The notes under the pieces are model-generated. The model was not told where the DNA came from, searched no databases, and saw nothing but the letters and a program-made list of their open reading frames with translations. Shown one piece after another: positions 20,873 through 34,669 of a stretch of 64,000 nt of DNA (positions within the stretch are counted from its first letter, which is position 1; each line of letters starts with the position of its first letter). This DNA comes from Phytophthora hibernalis (lineage: Eukaryota; Oomycota; Peronosporomycetes; Peronosporales; Peronosporaceae), in assembly GCA_012656075.1 (NCBI GenBank), contig JAAKBF010000096.1, positions 1 to 64,000 of the forward strand, written 5' to 3'. The position numbers were made by a program, and so were the translations under genes.

Positions 20873-21533
20873 CTTCTTTATCCTTTTGCCTTTGACTCAG
20901 CTCCTCGTTGTTTTCCCAGTCTGTGCAGCCTGTACTGCCTCCATCACGCCTGCGACCACTCGTCTGTCAGCTCTCATTCCCTCAAGGACGTTGCTCGGGT
21001 CGGCAACGTCCGACATACTAGTTGGCTCGGGTTTGAGTCGCGCCGACGACACTCGCATTTCAATCGACTGATGCGGCGGCCATCGACACAGCCGTCTGCG
21101 TAGTGCAGACGCAGCTGTGCAGCTGTGAGGCTCAGCATACCTGTTGAATAATCCACCTTTCCTCGAAATGGCGCCGGGGTGGTTCTGCCCTGCCACCTAG
21201 ACAGAGAGCTGAGCCCTAACGGTTGAAACGACGTGACGGCCACCGTGACCGCTTGGGCTATTGTGCGTGGTACCATATTACGCGTGAGAAAGCACTGTGC
21301 CGTGTGCGTATGGCGCGACAGAGTCTGTTTGAAGTCGGGGAGGGGTGACATCTTTTAGGTGGACGTGCACTGTGAAGGCTGTGGGGCTGTATCAGCTGCC
21401 GCAATGGTCCGAGGTGGTCGGAACGACATCAGGCGTGAAGCTGGAGGTGCATATATCCTGGTGGCGTGTGTTTGGAGCGCAGGAGAGGCGTATTTCGTTC
21501 GTGGCGGCGTGAGGGGCGTTGAAGTGTTATGAT

Positions 21534-21606
21534 GCTCCTTTGGCTCAGTTGGTAGAGCGTCAGTCTCATAATCTGAAGGTCGCCAGTTCGATCCTGGCAG
21601 GGAGCA
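21534..21606 (+). tRNA. tRNA-Met (CAT), copy 9
   Basis: 734 bp after copy 8; spacer stem-loop 2 has an extra gcagctgt-like duplication near 21112. Confidence 0.96.
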
Positions 21607-22263
21607 CTTCTTTATCCTTTTGCCTTTGACTCAGCTCCTCGTTGTTTTCCCAGTCTGTGCAGCCTGTACTGCCTCCATCACGCCTGCGACCACTCGTCTG
21701 TCAGCTCTCATTCCCCCTCAAGGACGTTGCTCGGGTCGGCAACGTCCGACATACTAGTTGGCTCGGGTTTGAGTCGCGCCGACGACACTCGCATTTCAAT
21801 CGACTGATGCGGCGGCCATCGACACAGCCGTCTGCGTAGTGCAGACGCAGCTGTGAGAGGCTCAGCATACCTGTTGAATAATCCACCTTTCCTCGAAATG
21901 GCGCCGGGGTGGTTCTGCCCTGCCACCTAGACAGAGAGCTGAGCCCTAACGGTTGAAACGACGTGACGGCCACCGTGACCGCTTGGGCTATTGTGCGTGG
22001 TACCATATTACGCGTGAGAAAGCACTGTGCCGTGTGCGTATGGCGCGACAGAGTCTGTTTGAAGTCGGGGAGGGGTGACATCTTTTAGGTGGACGTGCAC
22101 TGTGAAGGCTGTGGGGCTGTATCAGCTGCCGCAATGGTCCGAGGTGGTCGGAACGACATCAGGCGTGAAGCTGGAGGTGCATATATCCTGGTGGCGTGTG
22201 TTTGGAGCGCAGGAGAGGCGTATTTCGTTCGTGGCGGCGTGAGGGGCGTTGAAGTGTTATGAT

Positions 22264-22336
22264 GCTCCTTTGGCTCAGTTGGTAGAGCGTCAGTCTCATA
22301 ATCTGAAGGTCGCCAGTTCGATCCTGGCAGGGAGCA
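22264..22336 (+). tRNA. tRNA-Met (CAT), copy 10
   Basis: 730 bp after copy 9; unit of the core type. Confidence 0.96.
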
Positions 22337-22992
22337 CTTCTTTATCCTTTTGCCTTTGACTCAGCTCCTCGTTGTTTTCCCAGTCTGTGCAGCCTGTACT
22401 GCCTCCATCACGCCTGCGACCACTCGTCTGTCAGCTCTCATTCCCCTCAAGGACGTTGCTCGGGTCGGCAACGTCCGACATACTAGTTGGCTCGGGTTTG
22501 AGTCGCGCCGACGACACTCGCATTTCAATCGACTGATGCGGCGGCCATCGACACAGCCGTCTGCGTAGTGCAGACGCAGCTGTGAGAGGCTCAGCATACC
22601 TGTTGAATAATCCACCTTTCCTCGAAATGGCGCCGGGGTGGTTCTGCCCTGCCACCTAGACAGAGAGCTGAGCCCTAACGGTTGAAACGACGTGACGGCC
22701 ACCGTGACCGCTTGGGCTATTGTGCGTGGTACCATATTACGCGTGAGAAAGCACTGTGCCGTGTGCGTATGGCGCGACAGAGTCTGTTTGAAGTCGGGGA
22801 GGGGTGACATCTTTTAGGTGGACGTGCACTGTGAAGGCTGTGGGGCTGTATCAGCTGCCGCAATGGTCCGAGGTGGTCGGAACGACATCAGGCGTGAAGC
22901 TGGAGGTGCATATATCCTGGTGGCGTGTGTTTGGAGCGCAGGAGAGGCGTATTTCGTTCGTGGCGGCGTGAGGGGCGTTGAAGTGTTATGAT

Positions 22993-23065
22993 GCTCCTTT
23001 GGCTCAGTTGGTAGAGCGTCAGTCTCATAATCTGAAGGTCGCCAGTTCGATCCTGGCAGGGAGCA
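22993..23065 (+). tRNA. tRNA-Met (CAT), copy 11
   Basis: 729 bp after copy 10; one C fewer in the cccctcaagg run. Confidence 0.96.
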
Positions 23066-23722
23066 CTTCTTTATCCTTTTGCCTTTGACTCAGCTCCTCG
23101 TTGTTTTCCCAGTCTGTGCAGCCTGTACTGCCTCCATCACGCCTGCGACCACTCGTCTGTCAGCTCTCATTCCCCCTCAAGGACGTTGCTCGGGTCGGCA
23201 ACGTCCGACATACTAGTTGGCTCGGGTTTGAGTCGCGCCGACGACACTCGCATTTCAATCGACTGATGCGGCGGCCATCGACACAGCCGTCTGCGTAGTG
23301 CAGACGCAGCTGTGAGAGGCTCAGCATACCTGTTGAATAATCCACCTTTCCTCGAAATGGCGCCGGGGTGGTTCTGCCCTGCCACCTAGACAGAGAGCTG
23401 AGCCCTAACGGTTGAAACGACGTGACGGCCACCGTGACCGCTTGGGCTATTGTGCGTGGTACCATATTACGCGTGAGAAAGCACTGTGCCGTGTGCGTAT
23501 GGCGCGACAGAGTCTGTTTGAAGTCGGGGAGGGGTGACATCTTTTAGGTGGACGTGCACTGTGAAGGCTGTGGGGCTGTATCAGCTGCCGCAATGGTCCG
23601 AGGTGGTCGGAACGACATCAGGCGTGAAGCTGGAGGTGCATATATCCTGGTGGCGTGTGTTTGGAGCGCAGGAGAGGCGTATTTCGTTCGTGGCGGCGTG
23701 AGGGGCGTTGAAGTGTTATGAT

Positions 23723-23795
23723 GCTCCTTTGGCTCAGTTGGTAGAGCGTCAGTCTCATAATCTGAAGGTCGCCAGTTCGATCCTGGCAGGGAGCA
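23723..23795 (+). tRNA. tRNA-Met (CAT), copy 12
   Basis: 730 bp after copy 11; unit of the core type. Confidence 0.96.
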
Positions 23796-24451
23796 CTTCT
23801 TTATCCTTTTGCCTTTGACTCAGCTCCTCGTTGTTTTCCCAGTCTGTGCAGCCTGTACTGCCTCCATCACGCCTGCGACCACTCGTCTGTCAGCTCTCAT
23901 TCCCCCTCAAGGACGTTGCTCGGGTCGGCAACGTCCGACATACTAGTTGGCTCGGGTTTGAGTCGCGCCGACGACACTCGCATTTCAATCGACTGATGCG
24001 GCGGCCATCGACACAGCCGTCTGCGTAGTGCAGACGCAGCTGTGAGAGGCTCAGCATACCTGTTGAATAATCCACCTTTCCTCGAAATGGCGCCGGGGTG
24101 GTTCTGCCCTGCCACCTAGACAGAGAGCTGAGCCCTAACGGTTGAAACGACGTGACGGCCACCGTGACCGCTTGGGCTATTGTGCGTGGTACCATATTAC
24201 GCGTGAGAAAGCACTGTGCCGTGTGCGTATGGCGCGACAGAGTCTGTTTGAAGTCGGGGAGGGGTGACATCTTTTAGGTGGACGTGCACTGTGAAGGCTG
24301 TGGGCTGTATCAGCTGCCGCAATGGTCCGAGGTGGTCGGAACGACATCAGGCGTGAAGCTGGAGGTGCATATATCCTGGTGGCGTGTGTTTGGAGCGCAG
24401 GAGAGGCGTATTTCGTTCGTGGCGGCGTGAGGGGCGTTGAAGTGTTATGAT

Positions 24452-24524
24452 GCTCCTTTGGCTCAGTTGGTAGAGCGTCAGTCTCATAATCTGAAGGTCG
24501 CCAGTTCGATCCTGGCAGGGAGCA
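24452..24524 (+). tRNA. tRNA-Met (CAT), copy 13
   Basis: 729 bp after copy 12; one G fewer in tgtgggctg. Confidence 0.96.
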
Positions 24525-25181
24525 CTTCTTTATCCTTTTGCCTTTGACTCAGCTCCTCGTTGTTTTCCCAGTCTGTGCAGCCTGTACTGCCTCCATCACG
24601 CCTGCGACCACTCGTCTGTCAGCTCTCATTCCCCCTCAAGGACGTTGCTCGGGTCGGCAACGTCCGACATACTAGTTGGCTCGGGTTTGAGTCGCGCCGA
24701 CGACACTCGCATTTCAATCGACTGATGCGGCGGCCATCGACACAGCCGTCTGCGTAGTGCAGACGCAGCTGTGAGAGGCTCAGCATACCTGTTGAATAAT
24801 CCACCTTTCCTCGAAATGGCGCCGGGGTGGTTCTGCCCTGCCACCTAGACAGAGAGCTGAGCCCTAACGGTTGAAACGACGTGACGGCCACCGTGACCGC
24901 TTGGGCTATTGTGCGTGGTACCATATTACGCGTGAGAAAGCACTGTGCCGTGTGCGTATGGCGCGACAGAGTCTGTTTGAAGTCGGGGAGGGGTGACATC
25001 TTTTAGGTGGACGTGCACTGTGAAGGCTGTGGGGCTGTATCAGCTGCCGCAATGGTCCGAGGTGGTCGGAACGACATCAGGCGTGAAGCTGGAGGTGCAT
25101 ATATCCTGGTGGCGTGTGTTTGGAGCGCAGGAGAGGCGTATTTCGTTCGTGGCGGCGTGAGGGGCGTTGAAGTGTTATGAT

Positions 25182-25254
25182 GCTCCTTTGGCTCAGTTGG
25201 TAGAGCGTCAGTCTCATAATCTGAAGGTCGCCAGTTCGATCCTGGCAGGGAGCA
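25182..25254 (+). tRNA. tRNA-Met (CAT), copy 14
   Basis: 730 bp after copy 13; core type. Confidence 0.96.
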
Positions 25255-25911
25255 CTTCTTTATCCTTTTGCCTTTGACTCAGCTCCTCGTTGTTTTCCCA
25301 GTCTGTGCAGCCTGTACTGCCTCCATCACGCCTGCGACCACTCGTCTGTCAGCTCTCATTCCCCCTCAAGGACGTTGCTCGGGTCGGCAACGTCCGACAT
25401 ACTAGTTGGCTCGGGTTTGAGTCGCGCCGACGACACTCGCATTTCAATCGACTGATGCGGCGGCCATCGACACAGCCGTCTGCGTAGTGCAGACGCAGCT
25501 GTGAGAGGCTCAGCATACCTGTTGAATAATCCACCTTTCCTCGAAATGGCGCCGGGGTGGTTCTGCCCTGCCACCTAGACAGAGAGCTGAGCCCTAACGG
25601 TTGAAACGACGTGACGGCCACCGTGACCGCTTGGGCTATTGTGCGTGGTACCATATTACGCGTGAGAAAGCACTGTGCCGTGTGCGTATGGCGCGACAGA
25701 GTCTGTTTGAAGTCGGGGAGGGGTGACATCTTTTAGGTGGACGTGCACTGTGAAGGCTGTGGGGCTGTATCAGCTGCCGCAATGGTCCGAGGTGGTCGGA
25801 ACGACATCAGGCGTGAAGCTGGAGGTGCATATATCCTGGTGGCGTGTGTTTGGAGCGCAGGAGAGGCGTATTTCGTTCGTGGCGGCGTGAGGGGCGTTGA
25901 AGTGTTATGAT

Positions 25912-25984
25912 GCTCCTTTGGCTCAGTTGGTAGAGCGTCAGTCTCATAATCTGAAGGTCGCCAGTTCGATCCTGGCAGGGAGCA
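25912..25984 (+). tRNA. tRNA-Met (CAT), copy 15
   Basis: 730 bp after copy 14; core type. Confidence 0.96.
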
Positions 25985-26641
25985 CTTCTTTATCCTTTTG
26001 CCTTTGACTCAGCTCCTCGTTGTTTTCCCAGTCTGTGCAGCCTGTACTGCCTCCATCACGCCTGCGACCACTCGTCTGTCAGCTCTCATTCCCCCTCAAG
26101 GACGTTGCTCGGGTCGGCAACGTCCGACATACTAGTTGGCTCGGGTTTGAGTCGCGCCGACGACACTCGCATTTCAATCGACTGATGCGGCGGCCATCGA
26201 CACAGCCGTCTGCGTAGTGCAGACGCAGCTGTGAGAGGCTCAGCATACCTGTTGAATAATCCACCTTTCCTCGAAATGGCGCCGGGGTGGTTCTGCCCTG
26301 CCACCTAGACAGAGAGCTGAGCCCTAACGGTTGAAACGACGTGACGGCCACCGTGACCGCTTGGGCTATTGTGCGTGGTACCATATTACGCGTGAGAAAG
26401 CACTGTGCCGTGTGCGTATGGCGCGACAGAGTCTGTTTGAAGTCGGGGAGGGGTGACATCTTTTAGGTGGACGTGCACTGTGAAGGCTGTGGGGCTGTAT
26501 CAGCTGCCGCAATGGTCCGAGGTGGTCGGAACGACATCAGGCGTGAAGCTGGAGGTGCATATATCCTGGTGGCGTGTGTTTGGAGCGCAGGAGAGGCGTA
26601 TTTCGTTCGTGGCGGCGTGAGGGGCGTTGAAGTGTTATGAT

Positions 26642-26714
26642 GCTCCTTTGGCTCAGTTGGTAGAGCGTCAGTCTCATAATCTGAAGGTCGCCAGTTCGAT
26701 CCTGGCAGGGAGCA
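26642..26714 (+). tRNA. tRNA-Met (CAT), copy 16
   Basis: 730 bp after copy 15; core type. Confidence 0.96.
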
Positions 26715-27371
26715 CTTCTTTATCCTTTTGCCTTTGACTCAGCTCCTCGTTGTTTTCCCAGTCTGTGCAGCCTGTACTGCCTCCATCACGCCTGCGACCA
26801 CTCGTCTGTCAGCTCTCATTCCCCCTCAAGGACGTTGCTCGGGTCGGCAACGTCCGACATACTAGTTGGCTCGGGTTTGAGTCGCGCCGACGACACTCGC
26901 ATTTCAATCGACTGATGCGGCGGCCATCGACACAGCCGTCTGCGTAGTGCAGACGCAGCTGTGAGAGGCTCAGCATACCTGTTGAATAATCCACCTTTCC
27001 TCGAAATGGCGCCGGGGTGGTTCTGCCCTGCCACCTAGACAGAGAGCTGAGCCCTAACGGTTGAAACGACGTGACGGCCACCGTGACCGCTTGGGCTATT
27101 GTGCGTGGTACCATATTACGCGTGAGAAAGCACTGTGCCGTGTGCGTATGGCGCGACAGAGTCTGTTTGAAGTCGGGGAGGGGTGACATCTTTTAGGTGG
27201 ACGTGCACTGTGAAGGCTGTGGGGCTGTATCAGCTGCCGCAATGGTCCGAGGTGGTCGGAACGACATCAGGCGTGAAGCTGGAGGTGCATATATCCTGGT
27301 GGCGTGTGTTTGGAGCGCAGGAGAGGCGTATTTCGTTCGTGGCGGCGTGAGGGGCGTTGAAGTGTTATGAT

Positions 27372-27444
27372 GCTCCTTTGGCTCAGTTGGTAGAGCGTCA
27401 GTCTCATAATCTGAAGGTCGCCAGTTCGATCCTGGCAGGGAGCA
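27372..27444 (+). tRNA. tRNA-Met (CAT), copy 17
   Basis: 730 bp after copy 16; core type. Confidence 0.96.
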
Positions 27445-28101
27445 CTTCTTTATCCTTTTGCCTTTGACTCAGCTCCTCGTTGTTTTCCCAGTCTGTGCAG
27501 CCTGTACTGCCTCCATCACGCCTGCGACCACTCGTCTGTCAGCTCTCATTCCCCCTCAAGGACGTTGCTCGGGTCGGCAACGTCCGACATACTAGTTGGC
27601 TCGGGTTTGAGTCGCGCCGACGACACTCGCATTTCAATCGACTGATGCGGCGGCCATCGACACAGCCGTCTGCGTAGTGCAGACGCAGCTGTGAGAGGCT
27701 CAGCATACCTGTTGAATAATCCACCTTTCCTCGAAATGGCGCCGGGGTGGTTCTGCCCTGCCACCTAGACAGAGAGCTGAGCCCTAACGGTTGAAACGAC
27801 GTGACGGCCACCGTGACCGCTTGGGCTATTGTGCGTGGTACCATATTACGCGTGAGAAAGCACTGTGCCGTGTGCGTATGGCGCGACAGAGTCTGTTTGA
27901 AGTCGGGGAGGGGTGACATCTTTTAGGTGGACGTGCACTGTGAAGGCTGTGGGGCTGTATCAGCTGCCGCAATGGTCCGAGGTGGTCGGAACGACATCAG
28001 GCGTGAAGCTGGAGGTGCATATATCCTGGTGGCGTGTGTTTGGAGCGCAGGAGAGGCGTATTTCGTTCGTGGCGGCGTGAGGGGCGTTGAAGTGTTATGA
28101 T

Positions 28102-28174
28102 GCTCCTTTGGCTCAGTTGGTAGAGCGTCAGTCTCATAATCTGAAGGTCGCCAGTTCGATCCTGGCAGGGAGCA
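28102..28174 (+). tRNA. tRNA-Met (CAT), copy 18
   Basis: 730 bp after copy 17; core type. Confidence 0.96.
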
Positions 28175-28830
28175 CTTCTTTATCCTTTTGCCTTTGACTC
28201 AGCTCCTCGTTGTTTTCCCAGTCTGTGCAGCCTGTACTGCCTCCATCACGCCTGCGACCACTCGTCTGTCAGCTCTCATTCCCCTCAAGGACGTTGCTCG
28301 GGTCGGCAACGTCCGACATACTAGTTGGCTCGGGTTTGAGTCGCGCCGACGACACTCGCATTTCAATCGACTGATGCGGCGGCCATCGACACAGCCGTCT
28401 GCGTAGTGCAGACGCAGCTGTGAGAGGCTCAGCATACCTGTTGAATAATCCACCTTTCCTCGAAATGGCGCCGGGGTGGTTCTGCCCTGCCACCTAGACA
28501 GAGAGCTGAGCCCTAACGGTTGAAACGACGTGACGGCCACCGTGACCGCTTGGGCTATTGTGCGTGGTACCATATTACGCGTGAGAAAGCACTGTGCCGT
28601 GTGCGTATGGCGCGACAGAGTCTGTTTGAAGTCGGGGAGGGGTGACATCTTTTAGGTGGACGTGCACTGTGAAGGCTGTGGGGCTGTATCAGCTGCCGCA
28701 ATGGTCCGAGGTGGTCGGAACGACATCAGGCGTGAAGCTGGAGGTGCATATATCCTGGTGGCGTGTGTTTGGAGCGCAGGAGAGGCGTATTTCGTTCGTG
28801 GCGGCGTGAGGGGCGTTGAAGTGTTATGAT

Positions 28831-28903
28831 GCTCCTTTGGCTCAGTTGGTAGAGCGTCAGTCTCATAATCTGAAGGTCGCCAGTTCGATCCTGGCAGGGA
28901 GCA
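28831..28903 (+). tRNA. tRNA-Met (CAT), copy 19
   Basis: 729 bp after copy 18; one C fewer in the spacer C-run near 28281. Confidence 0.96.
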
Positions 28904-29560
28904 CTTCTTTATCCTTTTGCCTTTGACTCAGCTCCTCGTTGTTTTCCCAGTCTGTGCAGCCTGTACTGCCTCCATCACGCCTGCGACCACTCGTCTGTCA
29001 GCTCTCATTCCCCCTCAAGGACGTTGCTCGGGTCGGCAACGTCCGACATACTAGTTGGCTCGGGTTTGAGTCGCGCCGACGACACTCGCATTTCAATCGA
29101 CTGATGCGGCGGCCATCGACACAGCCGTCTGCGTAGTGCAGACGCAGCTGTGAGAGGCTCAGCATACCTGTTGAATAATCCACCTTTCCTCGAAATGGCG
29201 CCGGGGTGGTTCTGCCCTGCCACCTAGACAGAGAGCTGAGCCCTAACGGTTGAAACGACGTGACGGCCACCGTGACCGCTTGGGCTATTGTGCGTGGTAC
29301 CATATTACGCGTGAGAAAGCACTGTGCCGTGTGCGTATGGCGCGACAGAGTCTGTTTGAAGTCGGGGAGGGGTGACATCTTTTAGGTGGACGTGCACTGT
29401 GAAGGCTGTGGGGCTGTATCAGCTGCCGCAATGGTCCGAGGTGGTCGGAACGACATCAGGCGTGAAGCTGGAGGTGCATATATCCTGGTGGCGTGTGTTT
29501 GGAGCGCAGGAGAGGCGTATTTCGTTCGTGGCGGCGTGAGGGGCGTTGAAGTGTTATGAT

Positions 29561-29633
29561 GCTCCTTTGGCTCAGTTGGTAGAGCGTCAGTCTCATAATC
29601 TGAAGGTCGCCAGTTCGATCCTGGCAGGGAGCA
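29561..29633 (+). tRNA. tRNA-Met (CAT), copy 20
   Basis: 730 bp after copy 19; core type. Confidence 0.96.
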
Positions 29634-30289
29634 CTTCTTTATCCTTTTGCCTTTGACTCAGCTCCTCGTTGTTTTCCCAGTCTGTGCAGCCTGTACTGCC
29701 TCCATCACGCCTGCGACCACTCGTCTGTCAGCTCTCATTCCCCTCAAGGACGTTGCTCGGGTCGGCAACGTCCGACATACTAGTTGGCTCGGGTTTGAGT
29801 CGCGCCGACGACACTCGCATTTCAATCGACTGATGCGGCGGCCATCGACACAGCCGTCTGCGTAGTGCAGACGCAGCTGTGAGAGGCTCAGCATACCTGT
29901 TGAATAATCCACCTTTCCTCGAAATGGCGCCGGGGTGGTTCTGCCCTGCCACCTAGACAGAGAGCTGAGCCCTAACGGTTGAAACGACGTGACGGCCACC
30001 GTGACCGCTTGGGCTATTGTGCGTGGTACCATATTACGCGTGAGAAAGCACTGTGCCGTGTGCGTATGGCGCGACAGAGTCTGTTTGAAGTCGGGGAGGG
30101 GTGACATCTTTTAGGTGGACGTGCACTGTGAAGGCTGTGGGGCTGTATCAGCTGCCGCAATGGTCCGAGGTGGTCGGAACGACATCAGGCGTGAAGCTGG
30201 AGGTGCATATATCCTGGTGGCGTGTGTTTGGAGCGCAGGAGAGGCGTATTTCGTTCGTGGCGGCGTGAGGGGCGTTGAAGTGTTATGAT

Positions 30290-30362
30290 GCTCCTTTGGC
30301 TCAGTTGGTAGAGCGTCAGTCTCATAATCTGAAGGTCGCCAGTTCGATCCTGGCAGGGAGCA
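30290..30362 (+). tRNA. tRNA-Met (CAT), copy 21
   Basis: 729 bp after copy 20; one C fewer in the C-run near 29740. Confidence 0.96.
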
Positions 30363-31019
30363 CTTCTTTATCCTTTTGCCTTTGACTCAGCTCCTCGTTG
30401 TTTTCCCAGTCTGTGCAGCCTGTACTGCCTCCATCACGCCTGCGACCACTCGTCTGTCAGCTCTCATTCCCCCTCAAGGACGTTGCTCGGGTCGGCAACG
30501 TCCGACATACTAGTTGGCTCGGGTTTGAGTCGCGCCGACGACACTCGCATTTCAATCGACTGATGCGGCGGCCATCGACACAGCCGTCTGCGTAGTGCAG
30601 ACGCAGCTGTGAGAGGCTCAGCATACCTGTTGAATAATCCACCTTTCCTCGAAATGGCGCCGGGGTGGTTCTGCCCTGCCACCTAGACAGAGAGCTGAGC
30701 CCTAACGGTTGAAACGACGTGACGGCCACCGTGACCGCTTGGGCTATTGTGCGTGGTACCATATTACGCGTGAGAAAGCACTGTGCCGTGTGCGTATGGC
30801 GCGACAGAGTCTGTTTGAAGTCGGGGAGGGGTGACATCTTTTAGGTGGACGTGCACTGTGAAGGCTGTGGGGCTGTATCAGCTGCCGCAATGGTCCGAGG
30901 TGGTCGGAACGACATCAGGCGTGAAGCTGGAGGTGCATATATCCTGGTGGCGTGTGTTTGGAGCGCAGGAGAGGCGTATTTCGTTCGTGGCGGCGTGAGG
31001 GGCGTTGAAGTGTTATGAT

Positions 31020-31092
31020 GCTCCTTTGGCTCAGTTGGTAGAGCGTCAGTCTCATAATCTGAAGGTCGCCAGTTCGATCCTGGCAGGGAGCA
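31020..31092 (+). tRNA. tRNA-Met (CAT), copy 22
   Basis: Follows copy 21 by 730 bp, the first interval of the longest exactly periodic run in the array. Confidence 0.96.
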
Positions 31093-31749
31093 CTTCTTTA
31101 TCCTTTTGCCTTTGACTCAGCTCCTCGTTGTTTTCCCAGTCTGTGCAGCCTGTACTGCCTCCATCACGCCTGCGACCACTCGTCTGTCAGCTCTCATTCC
31201 CCCTCAAGGACGTTGCTCGGGTCGGCAACGTCCGACATACTAGTTGGCTCGGGTTTGAGTCGCGCCGACGACACTCGCATTTCAATCGACTGATGCGGCG
31301 GCCATCGACACAGCCGTCTGCGTAGTGCAGACGCAGCTGTGAGAGGCTCAGCATACCTGTTGAATAATCCACCTTTCCTCGAAATGGCGCCGGGGTGGTT
31401 CTGCCCTGCCACCTAGACAGAGAGCTGAGCCCTAACGGTTGAAACGACGTGACGGCCACCGTGACCGCTTGGGCTATTGTGCGTGGTACCATATTACGCG
31501 TGAGAAAGCACTGTGCCGTGTGCGTATGGCGCGACAGAGTCTGTTTGAAGTCGGGGAGGGGTGACATCTTTTAGGTGGACGTGCACTGTGAAGGCTGTGG
31601 GGCTGTATCAGCTGCCGCAATGGTCCGAGGTGGTCGGAACGACATCAGGCGTGAAGCTGGAGGTGCATATATCCTGGTGGCGTGTGTTTGGAGCGCAGGA
31701 GAGGCGTATTTCGTTCGTGGCGGCGTGAGGGGCGTTGAAGTGTTATGAT

Positions 31750-31822
31750 GCTCCTTTGGCTCAGTTGGTAGAGCGTCAGTCTCATAATCTGAAGGTCGCC
31801 AGTTCGATCCTGGCAGGGAGCA
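31750..31822 (+). tRNA. tRNA-Met (CAT), copy 23
   Basis: 730 bp after copy 22; unit appears identical to its neighbours. Confidence 0.96.
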
Positions 31823-32479
31823 CTTCTTTATCCTTTTGCCTTTGACTCAGCTCCTCGTTGTTTTCCCAGTCTGTGCAGCCTGTACTGCCTCCATCACGCC
31901 TGCGACCACTCGTCTGTCAGCTCTCATTCCCCCTCAAGGACGTTGCTCGGGTCGGCAACGTCCGACATACTAGTTGGCTCGGGTTTGAGTCGCGCCGACG
32001 ACACTCGCATTTCAATCGACTGATGCGGCGGCCATCGACACAGCCGTCTGCGTAGTGCAGACGCAGCTGTGAGAGGCTCAGCATACCTGTTGAATAATCC
32101 ACCTTTCCTCGAAATGGCGCCGGGGTGGTTCTGCCCTGCCACCTAGACAGAGAGCTGAGCCCTAACGGTTGAAACGACGTGACGGCCACCGTGACCGCTT
32201 GGGCTATTGTGCGTGGTACCATATTACGCGTGAGAAAGCACTGTGCCGTGTGCGTATGGCGCGACAGAGTCTGTTTGAAGTCGGGGAGGGGTGACATCTT
32301 TTAGGTGGACGTGCACTGTGAAGGCTGTGGGGCTGTATCAGCTGCCGCAATGGTCCGAGGTGGTCGGAACGACATCAGGCGTGAAGCTGGAGGTGCATAT
32401 ATCCTGGTGGCGTGTGTTTGGAGCGCAGGAGAGGCGTATTTCGTTCGTGGCGGCGTGAGGGGCGTTGAAGTGTTATGAT

Positions 32480-32552
32480 GCTCCTTTGGCTCAGTTGGTA
32501 GAGCGTCAGTCTCATAATCTGAAGGTCGCCAGTTCGATCCTGGCAGGGAGCA
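32480..32552 (+). tRNA. tRNA-Met (CAT), copy 24
   Basis: 730 bp after copy 23; core type. Confidence 0.96.
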
Positions 32553-33209
32553 CTTCTTTATCCTTTTGCCTTTGACTCAGCTCCTCGTTGTTTTCCCAGT
32601 CTGTGCAGCCTGTACTGCCTCCATCACGCCTGCGACCACTCGTCTGTCAGCTCTCATTCCCCCTCAAGGACGTTGCTCGGGTCGGCAACGTCCGACATAC
32701 TAGTTGGCTCGGGTTTGAGTCGCGCCGACGACACTCGCATTTCAATCGACTGATGCGGCGGCCATCGACACAGCCGTCTGCGTAGTGCAGACGCAGCTGT
32801 GAGAGGCTCAGCATACCTGTTGAATAATCCACCTTTCCTCGAAATGGCGCCGGGGTGGTTCTGCCCTGCCACCTAGACAGAGAGCTGAGCCCTAACGGTT
32901 GAAACGACGTGACGGCCACCGTGACCGCTTGGGCTATTGTGCGTGGTACCATATTACGCGTGAGAAAGCACTGTGCCGTGTGCGTATGGCGCGACAGAGT
33001 CTGTTTGAAGTCGGGGAGGGGTGACATCTTTTAGGTGGACGTGCACTGTGAAGGCTGTGGGGCTGTATCAGCTGCCGCAATGGTCCGAGGTGGTCGGAAC
33101 GACATCAGGCGTGAAGCTGGAGGTGCATATATCCTGGTGGCGTGTGTTTGGAGCGCAGGAGAGGCGTATTTCGTTCGTGGCGGCGTGAGGGGCGTTGAAG
33201 TGTTATGAT

Positions 33210-33282
33210 GCTCCTTTGGCTCAGTTGGTAGAGCGTCAGTCTCATAATCTGAAGGTCGCCAGTTCGATCCTGGCAGGGAGCA
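33210..33282 (+). tRNA. tRNA-Met (CAT), copy 25
   Basis: 730 bp after copy 24; core type. Confidence 0.96.
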
Positions 33283-33939
33283 CTTCTTTATCCTTTTGCC
33301 TTTGACTCAGCTCCTCGTTGTTTTCCCAGTCTGTGCAGCCTGTACTGCCTCCATCACGCCTGCGACCACTCGTCTGTCAGCTCTCATTCCCCCTCAAGGA
33401 CGTTGCTCGGGTCGGCAACGTCCGACATACTAGTTGGCTCGGGTTTGAGTCGCGCCGACGACACTCGCATTTCAATCGACTGATGCGGCGGCCATCGACA
33501 CAGCCGTCTGCGTAGTGCAGACGCAGCTGTGAGAGGCTCAGCATACCTGTTGAATAATCCACCTTTCCTCGAAATGGCGCCGGGGTGGTTCTGCCCTGCC
33601 ACCTAGACAGAGAGCTGAGCCCTAACGGTTGAAACGACGTGACGGCCACCGTGACCGCTTGGGCTATTGTGCGTGGTACCATATTACGCGTGAGAAAGCA
33701 CTGTGCCGTGTGCGTATGGCGCGACAGAGTCTGTTTGAAGTCGGGGAGGGGTGACATCTTTTAGGTGGACGTGCACTGTGAAGGCTGTGGGGCTGTATCA
33801 GCTGCCGCAATGGTCCGAGGTGGTCGGAACGACATCAGGCGTGAAGCTGGAGGTGCATATATCCTGGTGGCGTGTGTTTGGAGCGCAGGAGAGGCGTATT
33901 TCGTTCGTGGCGGCGTGAGGGGCGTTGAAGTGTTATGAT

Positions 33940-34012
33940 GCTCCTTTGGCTCAGTTGGTAGAGCGTCAGTCTCATAATCTGAAGGTCGCCAGTTCGATCC
34001 TGGCAGGGAGCA
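33940..34012 (+). tRNA. tRNA-Met (CAT), copy 26
   Basis: 730 bp after copy 25; core type. Confidence 0.96.
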
Positions 34013-34669
34013 CTTCTTTATCCTTTTGCCTTTGACTCAGCTCCTCGTTGTTTTCCCAGTCTGTGCAGCCTGTACTGCCTCCATCACGCCTGCGACCACT
34101 CGTCTGTCAGCTCTCATTCCCCCTCAAGGACGTTGCTCGGGTCGGCAACGTCCGACATACTAGTTGGCTCGGGTTTGAGTCGCGCCGACGACACTCGCAT
34201 TTCAATCGACTGATGCGGCGGCCATCGACACAGCCGTCTGCGTAGTGCAGACGCAGCTGTGAGAGGCTCAGCATACCTGTTGAATAATCCACCTTTCCTC
34301 GAAATGGCGCCGGGGTGGTTCTGCCCTGCCACCTAGACAGAGAGCTGAGCCCTAACGGTTGAAACGACGTGACGGCCACCGTGACCGCTTGGGCTATTGT
34401 GCGTGGTACCATATTACGCGTGAGAAAGCACTGTGCCGTGTGCGTATGGCGCGACAGAGTCTGTTTGAAGTCGGGGAGGGGTGACATCTTTTAGGTGGAC
34501 GTGCACTGTGAAGGCTGTGGGGCTGTATCAGCTGCCGCAATGGTCCGAGGTGGTCGGAACGACATCAGGCGTGAAGCTGGAGGTGCATATATCCTGGTGG
34601 CGTGTGTTTGGAGCGCAGGAGAGGCGTATTTCGTTCGTGGCGGCGTGAGGGGCGTTGAAGTGTTATGAT